This document shows positions 17,302-26,025 of a stretch of DNA of 64,000 nucleotides, piece by piece; the stretch's first letter is position 1; every line of letters starts with the position of its first letter. The translations under genes and the position numbers were made by a program. The stretch is from assembly GCA_049340005.1 (NCBI GenBank), contig JBMPIY010000002.1; one strand, 5' to 3'. The stretch is from CAXBDP01 sp963974465 (GTDB taxonomy: Bacteria > Bacteroidota > Bacteroidia > Cytophagales > Cyclobacteriaceae). The notes beneath the pieces are model-generated. The model saw only the letters and a list, made by a program, of their open reading frames with translations. It did no database searches and was not told where the DNA came from.

Positions 17302-18609
17302 ATGCAAGTAGCTGAAGTAAAAATATGGGGCAAATTAGTAGGCGCAGTCGCGTGGGATGAAAAGTCGGGCTATGCTACTTTTGAATACCACCCGCGGTTT
17401 AAGGAATTAGGCTGGCAGCTATCCCCACTAAAAATGCCTATTGAAGACTCAAAAAAGATATTTTCCTTTCCCGAACTTAGACAAGATAAAAACGCAGAAT
17501 TCGACACATTCAAAGGCTTGCCCGGCTTACTTGCCGACACCCTTCCCGACAAATACGGAAATCAGCTTATTAATCTATGGCTGGCTCAGCAAGGTCGCCC
17601 GCAGGGCAGCATGAACCCTGTAGAAATGCTTTGCTTTATTGGCACTCGTGGCATGGGAGCCCTCGAATTTGAACCCACAATATTTAAAGAAAACAAAAAT
17701 ACTTTTTCTGTAGAGATTGACAGCTTGGTGAATACTGCCCAAAGACTGCTTAACCAAAGAGAGCAATTTTCTACTAATCTGAATAAGAACGAGGAAGATG
17801 CTATAAGAGAAATTTTAAAAATAGGCACTTCGGCTGGAGGTGCAAGACCCAAAGCTGTAATTGCATTTAATGAAAAAACTGGCGTAGTAAAATCTGGCCA
17901 AACCAAAGCTCCTAAGGAGTTTGAGCATTGGTTAATCAAACTAGATGGTGTGAGCGATGTACAACTGGGCGCAAGCAAAGGATACGGAAAAGTAGAAATG
18001 GCTTATTACAATATGGCTATCAAATGCGGGATAAAGATGATGCCCTCTCGGCTATTGGAAGAAAATGGTCGGGCGCATTTTATGACCAAGCGTTTCGATA
18101 GAGCGGGTGGAGATACCAAGCATCATGTGCAAACTTTTTGTGCATTAAAGCATTTCGATTTTAACCTTGTAAATAGCTTCAGTTATGAGCAATTATTCCA
18201 ATGTATGCGCGAACTCAAACTGAGCTATACAGATGCAGAACAGATGTTTCGAAGGATGGTTTTTAATGTAATCGCACGTAATTGTGACGACCACACTAAG
18301 AATTTCTCCTTTTTGCTTAAAGAAAATGGGAATTGGGAATTGGCTCCTGCCTATGATATATGCCATGCCTATCGTCCAGGCAGCGAGTGGGTGAGTCAAC
18401 ATGCATTGAGTATAAATGGTAAGCGGAAAGAAATTACCAAAGAAGATTTGCTGATCGTTGGAAAATCCATACGTTGTAAAAAAGCAGCTGAAATCATAGA
18501 TGAAATTAACGACACAGTAAATCAATGGAAGACATTTGCCAATGAAGTAGGCATCAGCCCAAAACTGCGGGAGGACATTTCTGAGACACTATTAAATCTC
18601 AAAGCCTGA
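17302..18609 (+). CDS. hipA: HipA-type serine/threonine kinase toxin
   Basis: HipA kinases phosphorylate a host target (glutamyl-tRNA synthetase in E. coli) and cause growth arrest or persistence. The 435-residue product has the N-terminal HipA_N region (residues 1-125) and the kinase core. Visible motifs are GTSAGGARPKA at 175-185 (the flexible ATP-loop with phosphorylatable serine), RFDR at 264-267, the catalytic loop N-C-D-D-H-T-K-N at 327-334 (D329 catalytic, N334 metal), and AYD at 350-352 (D352 metal). All key residues are present, so the toxin should be active. The last codons and the TGA lie inside a REP-like repeat also found upstream of hipB, so the 3' end of the gene may have been reshaped by that element. 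The native target cannot be told from the sequence. Confidence 0.92.
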   Translation: MQVAEVKIWGKLVGAVAWDEKSGYATFEYHPRFKELGWQLSPLKMPIEDSKKIFSFPELRQDKNAEFDTFKGLPGLLADTLPDKYGNQLINLWLAQQGRPQGSMNPVEMLCFIGTRGMGALEFEPTIFKENKNTFSVEIDSLVNTAQRLLNQREQFSTNLNKNEEDAIREILKIGTSAGGARPKAVIAFNEKTGVVKSGQTKAPKEFEHWLIKLDGVSDVQLGASKGYGKVEMAYYNMAIKCGIKMMPSRLLEENGRAHFMTKRFDRAGGDTKHHVQTFCALKHFDFNLVNSFSYEQLFQCMRELKLSYTDAEQMFRRMVFNVIARNCDDHTKNFSFLLKENGNWELAPAYDICHAYRPGSEWVSQHALSINGKRKEITKEDLLIVGKSIRCKKAAEIIDEINDTVNQWKTFANEVGISPKLREDISETLLNLKA

Positions 18610-18629
18610 TAAAAAGGATTTGCAATCCG
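18596..18629. repeat. REP-like repeat, right copy overlapping the hipA stop
   Basis: A 34-bp sequence matching 16688-16721 with one mismatch. It contains the hairpin GGATT-TGC-AATCC and includes the hipA stop codon (TGA at 18607-18609). The upstream hairpin of the left copy is not preserved here. Confidence 0.7.
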
Positions 18630-18711
18630 ATATCTTGAAATGCACCCATAAAAGCAAACAAATTCAATAAAGCCTTTAAAAAAGACTTTTGATTACAATA
18701 AATATGTTCAC

Positions 18712-18763
18712 ATTTTTTTTGTTCACGTAACGTGAGCAGCTAGAATCTGTGAACAAAAAAAAT
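18712..18763. promoter_or_regulatory. Perfect 15-bp inverted repeat upstream of the DUF4256 gene
   Basis: The arms ATTTTTTTTGTTCAC (18712-18726) and GTGAACAAAAAAAAT (18749-18763) are perfect complements with a 22-nt spacer. The palindrome CACGT-A-ACGTG (18724-18734) overlaps the left arm. It lies 23 nt before the DUF4256 start. It could be an operator or an RNA hairpin; the T-run is on the wrong side of the core for a standard terminator. Confidence 0.45.
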
Positions 18764-18786
18764 ATTGCTAAATTTCCAATAAAAAA

Positions 18787-19347
18787 ATGCTCTCCAAAAA
18801 CCTAAGCCAAAATCAAAAAGAAAGTCTACTCAAGATATTAGAAGATCGATTTGATAGGAATTTAAAACGCCACCCTGATATGGAGTGGATTGAGATAAAA
18901 GCCAAGCTTGAAAAAATGCCTGAAAAGCTCTGGGCTCTACAGCAAATGGAAGAAACAGGCGGCGAGCCTGATGTAGTGGCTTACTACGAAGAGTCTGATG
19001 AATATCTCTTTTGCGACTGCTCGGCTGAAAGCCCTAGTGGAAGAAGGAGTATTTGCTACGATCCGGAGGCCTTGGAGTCCCGCAAGAAATTCAAACCTGA
19101 GCATAGTGCAGTAGGTATGGCTGATGAAATGGGCATAGAATTACTTTCTGCAGAGCAATATCATCAATTACAGCAATTAGGCCCTTTCGACACCAAGACT
19201 TCTAGTTGGCTCAAGACACCTCCCGCCATGCGCAAACTGGGTGGAGCCATTTTCGGCGATTGGCGCTACGGGTCTGTATTTGTTTATCACAATGGAGCCG
19301 AATCTTACTATGGCGCTCGCGGCTTTCGTGGAGCGTTAAGAGTTTGA
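18787..19347 (+). CDS. DUF4256 family protein
   Basis: A 186-residue soluble protein matching DUF4256: KILEDRFDRNLKRHPDMEW near the start, GGEPDVVAYYEES at about 58-70, FCDCSAESPSGRR at about 75-87, and a conserved end GAIFGDWRYGSVFVYHNGAESYYGARGFRG. The family is widespread and uncharacterised. The gene is monocistronic, with a large inverted repeat just upstream. It marks the right-hand edge of the defence island. No function is assigned. Confidence 0.85.
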   Translation: MLSKNLSQNQKESLLKILEDRFDRNLKRHPDMEWIEIKAKLEKMPEKLWALQQMEETGGEPDVVAYYEESDEYLFCDCSAESPSGRRSICYDPEALESRKKFKPEHSAVGMADEMGIELLSAEQYHQLQQLGPFDTKTSSWLKTPPAMRKLGGAIFGDWRYGSVFVYHNGAESYYGARGFRGALRV

Positions 19348-19450
19348 TATTTGCCATTTAAAATTTATTGACTTTCATCCTTCATTTCCTCATCAATTTT
19401 ATCCCTATATTATTGATGGTAACAAATTTGATGAAAAGAAATTGACACCC

Positions 19451-20419
19451 ATGAAAGCCGCTGTTCACACCAAATATGGACCTCCTGAGGTAGTGCAAAT
19501 AAGGGAAATACCCAAGCCCACACCCAAAGTACATGAGGTTTTGGTAAAAGTATATGCCGGCACTGTTAACCGAACAGACTCGGGTTTTCGCAGTGCGAAT
19601 TATTTTATATCAAGATTTTGGAGTGGTCTATTTCGACCTAAACAGCAAACCCTTGGATGTGAATTCGCCGGAATAATTGAAGCAATTGGAGCAGATGTTC
19701 AAAATTTTAACATTGGCGATAAAGTTTTTGGCTTTAATGATGTGCATTTTGGAGGGCATGCTGAGTATATGACCATTGCAGAAAATGACGCCATCACAAC
19801 CCTACCGAATAATATCGATTTCTACGAAGCGACAGCTATTTCCGAAGGCGGACATTATGCACTCAATTATATCAAAGCCTTGAATATTCAGCTCAATCAA
19901 GAGGTGCTAGTTTATGGAGCTACAGGAGCCATAGGTTCGGCAGCAGTACAACTGCTGAAATACTATAAAGCGCATGTTACCGCAGTATGCAACACTAAAA
20001 ATGTAGCACTAGTGAAATCTCTTGGTGCAGATATCGTCATCGATTACCAAACCCAAGATTTCACCAAAACCTCCACAAAATTTCCATTTATATTCGATGC
20101 TGTTGGTAAGAGTTCATTCGGCCAATGCAAGCCATTGCTTACGGATAAAGGCATTTATGTTTCCACTGAATTAGGCAAAAATGCGGAAAACATTTTCTAT
20201 GCGCTTATTACACCAATATTTGGCGGGAAACGGGTACTTTTTCCACTGCCAAGCATCAGCAAAGAAGATGTGAATTTCTTGAAATCTCTCGTAGAACAAG
20301 GGAAATTCAGACCTGTGATTGACAGGAGTTATCGTCTTGATGAAATTGTAGAAGCGTATAAATATGTAGAATCAGGCAAGAAAACAGGCAATGTTATTTT
20401 ACAGGTTGTAGATACATAA
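19451..20419 (+). CDS. NAD(P)-dependent alcohol dehydrogenase / quinone reductase (MDR superfamily)
   Basis: A medium-chain dehydrogenase/reductase of 322 residues from the ATG at 19451; an in-frame TTG three codons upstream is less likely. The GroES-like N-terminal domain has LGCEFAGIIEAIG near residues 62-74. The Rossmann domain has the NADP-binding YGATGAIGSAAVQLL near residue 155. The zinc ligands of true alcohol dehydrogenases are not evident, which points to the zinc-independent quinone-oxidoreductase-like branch. The substrate is unknown. It converges on the LysR gene 15 nt beyond its stop. Confidence 0.85.
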   Translation: MKAAVHTKYGPPEVVQIREIPKPTPKVHEVLVKVYAGTVNRTDSGFRSANYFISRFWSGLFRPKQQTLGCEFAGIIEAIGADVQNFNIGDKVFGFNDVHFGGHAEYMTIAENDAITTLPNNIDFYEATAISEGGHYALNYIKALNIQLNQEVLVYGATGAIGSAAVQLLKYYKAHVTAVCNTKNVALVKSLGADIVIDYQTQDFTKTSTKFPFIFDAVGKSSFGQCKPLLTDKGIYVSTELGKNAENIFYALITPIFGGKRVLFPLPSISKEDVNFLKSLVEQGKFRPVIDRSYRLDEIVEAYKYVESGKKTGNVILQVVDT

Positions 20420-20434
20420 GCTTAGGCAAGCCAT

Positions 20435-21358
20435 TTAATACTGCTCATACCAATGGAAGGTATCATGCACTATTTGTTCTTTCTGCGCTTCCAAATAAGA
20501 TAAAAAGGAAAGTGAAACTGGCGAATGCTTTTTGCCTTTCAGCCAAATCAAACTCCATGTAGTTGTAATAGGCAATCCTTTGACCGGAATGATCTGGAGT
20601 TCATTGTTATGCAACTCATTTTTAATCCCAATTAAAGGCATTATTGAATATCCCAAACCAGCCAGCAATGCTTGTTTTACCGCTTCATTTGAGGTTAGCT
20701 CCATTTTCTTCATAACCTTGAAATCATTTCGTTGAATAAAATTTTCCATGGTTTGCCTCGTACCAGAGCCCTTTTCTCGAAAAATCAGCGGGAGGGTTTG
20801 AAAAGCCTCACTTACACTCAATCGCTTTTTGAGCTTAGTCTTAGTATTGCCTACCAAATACAGTTTGTTTTGAAGCAAGTCTAACTTATCCACCTGCGGG
20901 CTGCTTGGCAAAATAGAAACAAGGGCAAAGTCAACTTCATTATTTTCTAAGCTCTCTACTACCATATTTTTGTTAGTCACATCCATCACCAATTCTATTC
21001 CTTCGTGCTTACGCATAAAATCAGTCAAAAAATATGGCATTACATATTTGCCTGTAGAGACCACCGAAAACTTCATGCGACCAATCATTTGACCTTTGTA
21101 GGCTAAGGTTTTGTAATTGATTTCATGCACTTGGTTGATGATGCGTTCTGCCGCTTCTGCAATCTCTTTCCCAAATTCGGTAATATAAATTTTCCTTCCC
21201 ACCACCTCAGTAAGTGGTATTTCAAACTGCTCTTGAAAATTTTTCAACTGTATTGACACCGCAGGTTGGGTCAAATGTAACTCCTCAGAGGCCTTCGTAA
21301 CACTTTGTGTTTGAACGATCTTAAGGAAAACTCTAAGCTGATTGAGTGTGTAATTCAT
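20435..21358 (-). CDS. LysR family transcriptional regulator (CbbR/CysB-like)
   Basis: A 307-residue LysR regulator. The N-terminal winged HTH (residues 1-60) reads LNQLRVFLKIVQTQSVTKASEELHLTQPAVS, and a periplasmic-binding-like effector domain follows from about 90. The N-terminus resembles the CbbR/CmpR branch that senses carbon status, though this is a judgement by eye. It is divergent from icd, with 96 bp between the starts, the classic arrangement for a LysR gene and its target. Its target is therefore probably the icd-orf-orf-sbtA cluster, including a bicarbonate transporter-like gene. Confidence 0.9.
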   Translation of the reverse strand: MNYTLNQLRVFLKIVQTQSVTKASEELHLTQPAVSIQLKNFQEQFEIPLTEVVGRKIYITEFGKEIAEAAERIINQVHEINYKTLAYKGQMIGRMKFSVVSTGKYVMPYFLTDFMRKHEGIELVMDVTNKNMVVESLENNEVDFALVSILPSSPQVDKLDLLQNKLYLVGNTKTKLKKRLSVSEAFQTLPLIFREKGSGTRQTMENFIQRNDFKVMKKMELTSNEAVKQALLAGLGYSIMPLIGIKNELHNNELQIIPVKGLPITTTWSLIWLKGKKHSPVSLSFLSYLEAQKEQIVHDTFHWYEQY

Positions 21359-21454
21359 TAATTTATTTTATGCTTTTCATTATAACTATAAATAAAAATT
21401 AATGTTTGAAACTACCCAAATTTGCGTCAGTTAATTTCCAAATAAGCAAAACGA

Positions 21455-22891
21455 ATGACAAAAATCACAATAGCAAAAGGAGATGGAATAGGTCCTGAAA
21501 TCATGGACGCCACATTAAAAATCTTATTTGCCGCAGGAGCAAAAATTGAAATTGATGAGATTGAGGTCGGAGAAAAGGTATATCTAAGCGGAAACACTTC
21601 CGGCATTAGTGCTGAGTCTTGGGACATTATCAGGCGCAATAAAATTTTCTTGAAGGCGCCAATTACTACTCCACAAGGTGGAGGTTATAAAAGCTTAAAC
21701 GTAACCACCCGCAAATCTCTCGGATTGTATGCGAATGTAAGACCTTGCATGAGTTTGCATCCCATCATTCAAACGAAACATCCCAAAATGGACATGGTGA
21801 TTGTGAGGGAGAATGAAGAAGATTTATACGCGGGAATTGAACATCAACAAACCGATGAGGTAGTACAATGCCTTAAATTGATAAGTCGCCCAGGCTGCGA
21901 GAAAATTATCCGATATGCATTCGAATATGCTAAGCAGCATAACCGCAAAAAGGTGACCTGCTTTACCAAGGATAATATCATGAAACAGACCGATGGTTTG
22001 TTTCATCAAGTATTCGATGAAATCGCAAAAGAATATCCTGAAATCAAAAATGAACATTGGATTGTAGATATCGGCGCTGCAAAAGTGGCAGAGTCACCTG
22101 AGAGTTTCGATGTGCTTGTAATGCCTAACCTCTACGGGGACATCATCTCAGACATCGCAGCAGAAATTACTGGCTCGGTAGGCTTAGGCGGATCGGCCAA
22201 TATTGGCGAAGAGTGCGCAATGTTCGAAGCTATCCATGGCACAGCACCTGATATAGGAGGTAAAAACATAGCAAATCCATCAGGCTTATTGCAAGGGGCA
22301 ATTATGATGCTGAATCACATCGGCCAAACGGACATTGCCGAAACGATCCAAAATGCATGGCTACTCACTTTAGAGCAAGGAATTCATACCGCAGATATTT
22401 ACAAAGAGCGCTGGAGCACCTTGAAAGTAGGGACAATGGAATTTGCCAATATGGTAATTAATAATCTTGACAAAAAGCCAAAAATCTTAAAACCTGTCTC
22501 TTTTGCTGGCAATTCGGTGATCAAACTTCCAAAATATGAAAGAAGACAATCTGCGACTAAAGAATTGGTGGGAGTAGATGTATTTGTGCATTGGAATGGA
22601 CTAAACCCAAATGAGCTTGCCGACAAACTGAAAAACATCGAAAATGAGGAAATCAAACTTTCGATGATCACCAATAGAGGCATTAAAGTATGGCCAAATG
22701 GATTTAAAGAAACCTTCTGTACCGATCATTGGCGTTGTCGATTCACTCAATCCAATGGTGCGGCGGTCAATAAAGCTCGCATTACCGATCTATTAAATAA
22801 AGCCATCGAAGAAAATGTGGATACTATCAAAACTGAAAATCTTTATCGATTTGATGGCAAAACCGGCTTTTCATTAGGACAAGGACAATAA
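21455..22891 (+). CDS. icd: NADP-dependent isocitrate dehydrogenase (Thermus-type, with C-terminal extension)
   Basis: Converts isocitrate to 2-oxoglutarate in the TCA cycle. The 478-residue product is longer than the roughly 416-residue E. coli enzyme and resembles the Thermus-type form with an added C-terminal domain of about 140 residues. Motifs are GDGIGPEI at 9-16, the substrate-binding VRENEEDLYAGIEH near 115-128, the catalytic lysine/aspartate region NLYGDIISDIAAE, and the cofactor loop EAIHGTAPDIGGKNIANP. Two small genes and an sbtA-like gene follow on the same strand with short gaps. A divergent LysR gene lies upstream. Confidence 0.93.
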   Translation: MTKITIAKGDGIGPEIMDATLKILFAAGAKIEIDEIEVGEKVYLSGNTSGISAESWDIIRRNKIFLKAPITTPQGGGYKSLNVTTRKSLGLYANVRPCMSLHPIIQTKHPKMDMVIVRENEEDLYAGIEHQQTDEVVQCLKLISRPGCEKIIRYAFEYAKQHNRKKVTCFTKDNIMKQTDGLFHQVFDEIAKEYPEIKNEHWIVDIGAAKVAESPESFDVLVMPNLYGDIISDIAAEITGSVGLGGSANIGEECAMFEAIHGTAPDIGGKNIANPSGLLQGAIMMLNHIGQTDIAETIQNAWLLTLEQGIHTADIYKERWSTLKVGTMEFANMVINNLDKKPKILKPVSFAGNSVIKLPKYERRQSATKELVGVDVFVHWNGLNPNELADKLKNIENEEIKLSMITNRGIKVWPNGFKETFCTDHWRCRFTQSNGAAVNKARITDLLNKAIEENVDTIKTENLYRFDGKTGFSLGQGQ

Positions 22892-22901
22892 ATCAAAAAT
22901 C

Positions 22902-23294
22902 ATGAAAGAGAAAATTAACAACACCCGAAATGATTCGAGAAATATACTTGAGTCGAAACCAAGCAAAAGTCAAATCAGAAAAGAGCAAAATATTGGTAAT
23001 GGCCAACATGAAGCAAATTCACAATATGTGGATTCCGTACTAAAAAATCTGCAAATAGACGGCTTCAGCGAAAATGAAAATCAGACTCGTGAAACGGTAG
23101 ATTTTATAAAGGCTCATTCAAAAAAGAAACAGGCTTTATCTATTGGAGCTGCCATTCATTTAGGACTACTGTTAATCTCTCTTTGCGTTGCATTCATAGT
23201 TGAAAACCCGGCAAATAGCCAACTGTTTGTAGCGGTTTCAATAATTTTTGCAGCAATGTCAACTCGTTCTTTAAACAATCAAAATCAAGATTAA
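22902..23294 (+). CDS. Small membrane protein of unknown function
   Basis: A 130-residue protein. The first 80 residues are polar and probably disordered or helical (KEKINNTRNDSRN, QTRETVDFIKAHSKKKQ). Two hydrophobic helices then cover about residues 83-102 and 105-122. It begins 10 nt after icd and ends one base before the next gene, so it is in the icd operon. No family recognised. Confidence 0.6.
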   Translation: MKEKINNTRNDSRNILESKPSKSQIRKEQNIGNGQHEANSQYVDSVLKNLQIDGFSENENQTRETVDFIKAHSKKKQALSIGAAIHLGLLLISLCVAFIVENPANSQLFVAVSIIFAAMSTRSLNNQNQD

Positions 23295-23295
23295 A

Positions 23296-23571
23296 ATGAA
23301 TAAAACAGAAAAGTTAACACTGATTGAAGGCACTTTTTCTGATGAAGAAGCCAAAGAAATTTTGATGAATATTTTCTCTACTAAAGTCAATTTTCATGAA
23401 GTGAAAAACTTCAGCTCCATAGAGCGATTTGGTGAGGTTGATGCCACTGCTCAGAAAAGAATTCCCGATCTGAAGCGAGAGGTAGAAAAGCTTACGAAAA
23501 TATTGGCAGAAGCTAGAGCTACCAACAAGCAAATCACTATAAACTCTGAAATAAACATTTCATTGTCATAG
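23296..23571 (+). CDS. Small conserved protein of unknown function
   Basis: A 91-residue soluble protein with ATG one base after the previous stop. The segment IEGTFSDEEAKEILMNIFSTKVNFHEVKNFS is, as I recall, common to short unannotated Bacteroidota proteins; a helical stretch follows (KREVEKLTKILAEAR). It does not look like the PII-like SbtB that accompanies SbtA in cyanobacteria. It lies 53 nt before the sbtA-like gene. Function unknown. Confidence 0.6.
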   Translation: MNKTEKLTLIEGTFSDEEAKEILMNIFSTKVNFHEVKNFSSIERFGEVDATAQKRIPDLKREVEKLTKILAEARATNKQITINSEINISLS

Positions 23572-23624
23572 CCTTTTCTCCAAATCACTTTTCAAATAGA
23601 CTTCTTTACCCTCTACAAAAATAA

Positions 23625-24587
23625 ATGAATTTCAACTTACTTATCGAAAACCTAACCAATCCGGCTTTACTGTTTTTTGTGTTAGGTATTATTGCAGTTT
23701 ATTTGAAAAGTGATTTAGAAATTCCACCAAACTCCTCAAAATTTATTTCGCTTTACCTACTTTTTGCAATTGGTTTTAGGGGAGGTCAAGAATTATCACA
23801 TGAAACCATCACCAGCGAAATCGGCTGGTCTATGTTGTTTGGTATTGCAATCGCAGCCTTAATTCCATTATACACTTTTTTTATACTTAAGATCAAACTG
23901 AATGTGTATGATGCTGCTGCTGTTGCTGCCGCTTATGGCTCAGTTAGCGCAGTTACTTTTGTTACGGCAGTATCCTTTTTGGAATCACAACAAATGGTAG
24001 CACATGGGCATATGGTTGCAATTATGGCTTTAATGGAGTCTCCGGCAATCATTATTGGTCTAGTGCTTCTCACAGTTTTCAATAAGGACAAGGTGAATAG
24101 CATTAACAAACGATCTGTTCTCAAACACTCATTTACCAATGGAAGCGTATTACTCATAATGGGTAGTTTAGTCATTGGGTACTTTGCCGATGCCAAACAA
24201 GCAGAGGGTATAGAGCCTTTTACCAATGATCTATTCAAAGGTTTCCTTGCCATTTTCCTTTTGGATATGGGTATAACTAGTGGCAAAAAGTTGAAAGCCT
24301 TCTTTTCTTTTGGCTGGTTTCCGCTTCTATTCGCTATTATCTTACCGTTAGTAAATGGTAGTGTCATTGCAATATTAAGTTCTGCAATAACCTCAGATGT
24401 CAGCAATAGATTTATGTTTGCTATCCTAGCCGCTAGCGCATCCTACATTGCCGTGCCAGCCGCAATGAAAATATCAGTACCAAAAGCGAACCCAGGGCTA
24501 TTTTTGCCTATGGCTTTAGCCGTTACCTTCCCTATCAACATTACTATTGGAATGCCTATTTACTTCCTGCTAGCTCAAGGTTTTTAG
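23625..24587 (+). CDS. sbtA: SbtA-family sodium-dependent bicarbonate transporter-like permease
   Basis: A 320-residue polytopic inner membrane protein with about ten hydrophobic segments, matching the SbtA (formerly DUF897) family. Recognisable segments are FVLGIIAVYLKSDLEIPP at about 18-35, YLLFAIGFRGGQEL at about 44-57, and VAAAYGSVSAVTFVTAV at about 103-119. The second half repeats the pattern, as expected of an inverted-repeat transporter. Cyanobacterial SbtA takes up HCO3- with Na+. In a heterotroph the bicarbonate could feed anaplerotic carboxylation, which would fit its place behind icd; this is inference. Confidence 0.82.
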   Translation: MNFNLLIENLTNPALLFFVLGIIAVYLKSDLEIPPNSSKFISLYLLFAIGFRGGQELSHETITSEIGWSMLFGIAIAALIPLYTFFILKIKLNVYDAAAVAAAYGSVSAVTFVTAVSFLESQQMVAHGHMVAIMALMESPAIIIGLVLLTVFNKDKVNSINKRSVLKHSFTNGSVLLIMGSLVIGYFADAKQAEGIEPFTNDLFKGFLAIFLLDMGITSGKKLKAFFSFGWFPLLFAIILPLVNGSVIAILSSAITSDVSNRFMFAILAASASYIAVPAAMKISVPKANPGLFLPMALAVTFPINITIGMPIYFLLAQGF

Positions 24588-24797
24588 ACTCTTCTTTAGG
24601 CAAAGATTAATCTTCTTAAACAAATCAGTGGTTCAGAAAGAAAAATCTCTATTTATTAGCTCAAAGAATTGCTGTTGGTTTATTAATTTGTAATAGCTAT
24701 TGCTTTCCCATTACCCTTATAATCAAAAGGTAATATATCATTTAGGAGTAATTCAAAATTACTAGTTGTGGCCAAAAGCCCTAAAAGGACAAATACA

Positions 24798-25112
24798 ATG
24801 AAGCGGAAAATAGGTGATATTTTCATCCAAATTATTCCTGTAATGATCGGCGTTTATCTCGGGTTTGTAGTTTCAAACTGGGCTGACACCAGAAAATGAA
24901 ATAACCAGCTTTACACATTACAAAATGACTATAACGATTATGGAAATATGATGCTTTCTAGTTTACTAAACATGGATTTGAATAATATACCTGAAAGTAT
25001 GCGAAAAGTAGCCCAGTTTCTAGGCATCACCATGACCGATGTGGTAATCAAGGAACAAGATCTATTGGATGACTACAATTTGATTAAATCCGTATTAGAG
25101 GTGGAAAAATAA
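24798..25112 (+). pseudogene. Decayed membrane-anchored protein gene with an internal stop
   Basis: A 105-codon frame starts MKRKIGDIFIQIIPVMIGVY and is cut by TGA at 24897-24899, then reads on in frame (NNQLYTLQNDYNDYG) to TAA at 25110-25112. One N-terminal transmembrane helix (IIPVMIGVYLGFVVSNW) followed by a short soluble part resembles small anchored proteins common in Bacteroidota. The readable frame after the stop indicates a recently inactivated or truncated gene rather than chance. The 210 bp between sbtA and this frame (24588-24797) hold nothing I can identify. Confidence 0.5.
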
Positions 25113-25113
25113 A

Positions 25114-26025
25114 TCACCTCAAATTCAAAGAATCTCGCCAAACGGTATCTGCTGGTGAGTTGCGTTTCCAATAATCCAGCATCAAATTACCTTTGCGAAT
25201 AGCTCGGGTATATCCTTGATCGCGGGAGGATGATTTTTCCTCCCAAGCCAGAATTTCGAAAGGAAATTCCGCATCAAAATAGATCATTAACTCTCGGCCA
25301 ATTTCGGGATAATTGATACTGTATTTCTTCGTTAGGCGATCCACATTCATAAATTCAATTTTTGAATCTACTAACTCTGCATTGGCGTTATAGGCTTTCA
25401 ATTCGGCATGGGACATTCGTTGGGATAAGGCCCCTGGCACAGCCATAAATTCTCCTTCTGGCAATAAATTAGGATTTAATCGAATAAGATTCCATAACTC
25501 ATCTTCTAACACGCCAGAAACAGTAGATGTAAAATTTGCTTCTGATTCGAAATAAGAATGAAGGGTCGCTTCGAACCCAATATCCTCCCGCTCTAGCAAT
25601 GTAAAGGATTGTCCACACCATTCCTGCGACGAAGCAGTGATTTTAAGACTTTGCTCATCATTATAAATAGGTGTGAAAGTAGAGGACATCATATGATAAG
25701 GATAAATTCCTGTAAGAAAATCGCGGGTGGAATTTAGCTTCATCACCTTTACCTGACCTTCATCCTCAGCATCAATTTTATCTACTTTCACCTTTTTGCT
25801 ACGAGAAAAATCTTCAGTCACAAAAATGAGCACTGCCTCTCCTTGCACTGATTCACCATATCGATATTGAGTAAGCTCATAAGAATTAAGCTCGGCTTTT
25901 CCCTGATACCAATAGGTTCCAAATCTATCAAAATCCACATTTCGCAGCTCTATCCTCAAGTTCTCTGACTTTGAACAAGACACTAATAAACAAGTGATTA
26001 TAGATATGTAAAATGCTAATTTCAA
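25114..26025 (-). CDS. Lipoprotein of unknown function
   Basis: A 303-residue exported lipoprotein: signal MKLAFYISIITCLLVSCSKS with lipobox LVSC, mature Cys at 17. The body is beta-rich and polar with no recognised domain. The start overlaps the stop of the S41 peptidase gene by 4 nt, so the two are coupled. Position suggests it acts with the peptidase and the outer membrane protein upstream, but no function can be assigned. Confidence 0.65.
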   Translation of the reverse strand: MKLAFYISIITCLLVSCSKSENLRIELRNVDFDRFGTYWYQGKAELNSYELTQYRYGESVQGEAVLIFVTEDFSRSKKVKVDKIDAEDEGQVKVMKLNSTRDFLTGIYPYHMMSSTFTPIYNDEQSLKITASSQEWCGQSFTLLEREDIGFEATLHSYFESEANFTSTVSGVLEDELWNLIRLNPNLLPEGEFMAVPGALSQRMSHAELKAYNANAELVDSKIEFMNVDRLTKKYSINYPEIGRELMIYFDAEFPFEILAWEEKSSSRDQGYTRAIRKGNLMLDYWKRNSPADTVWRDSLNLR

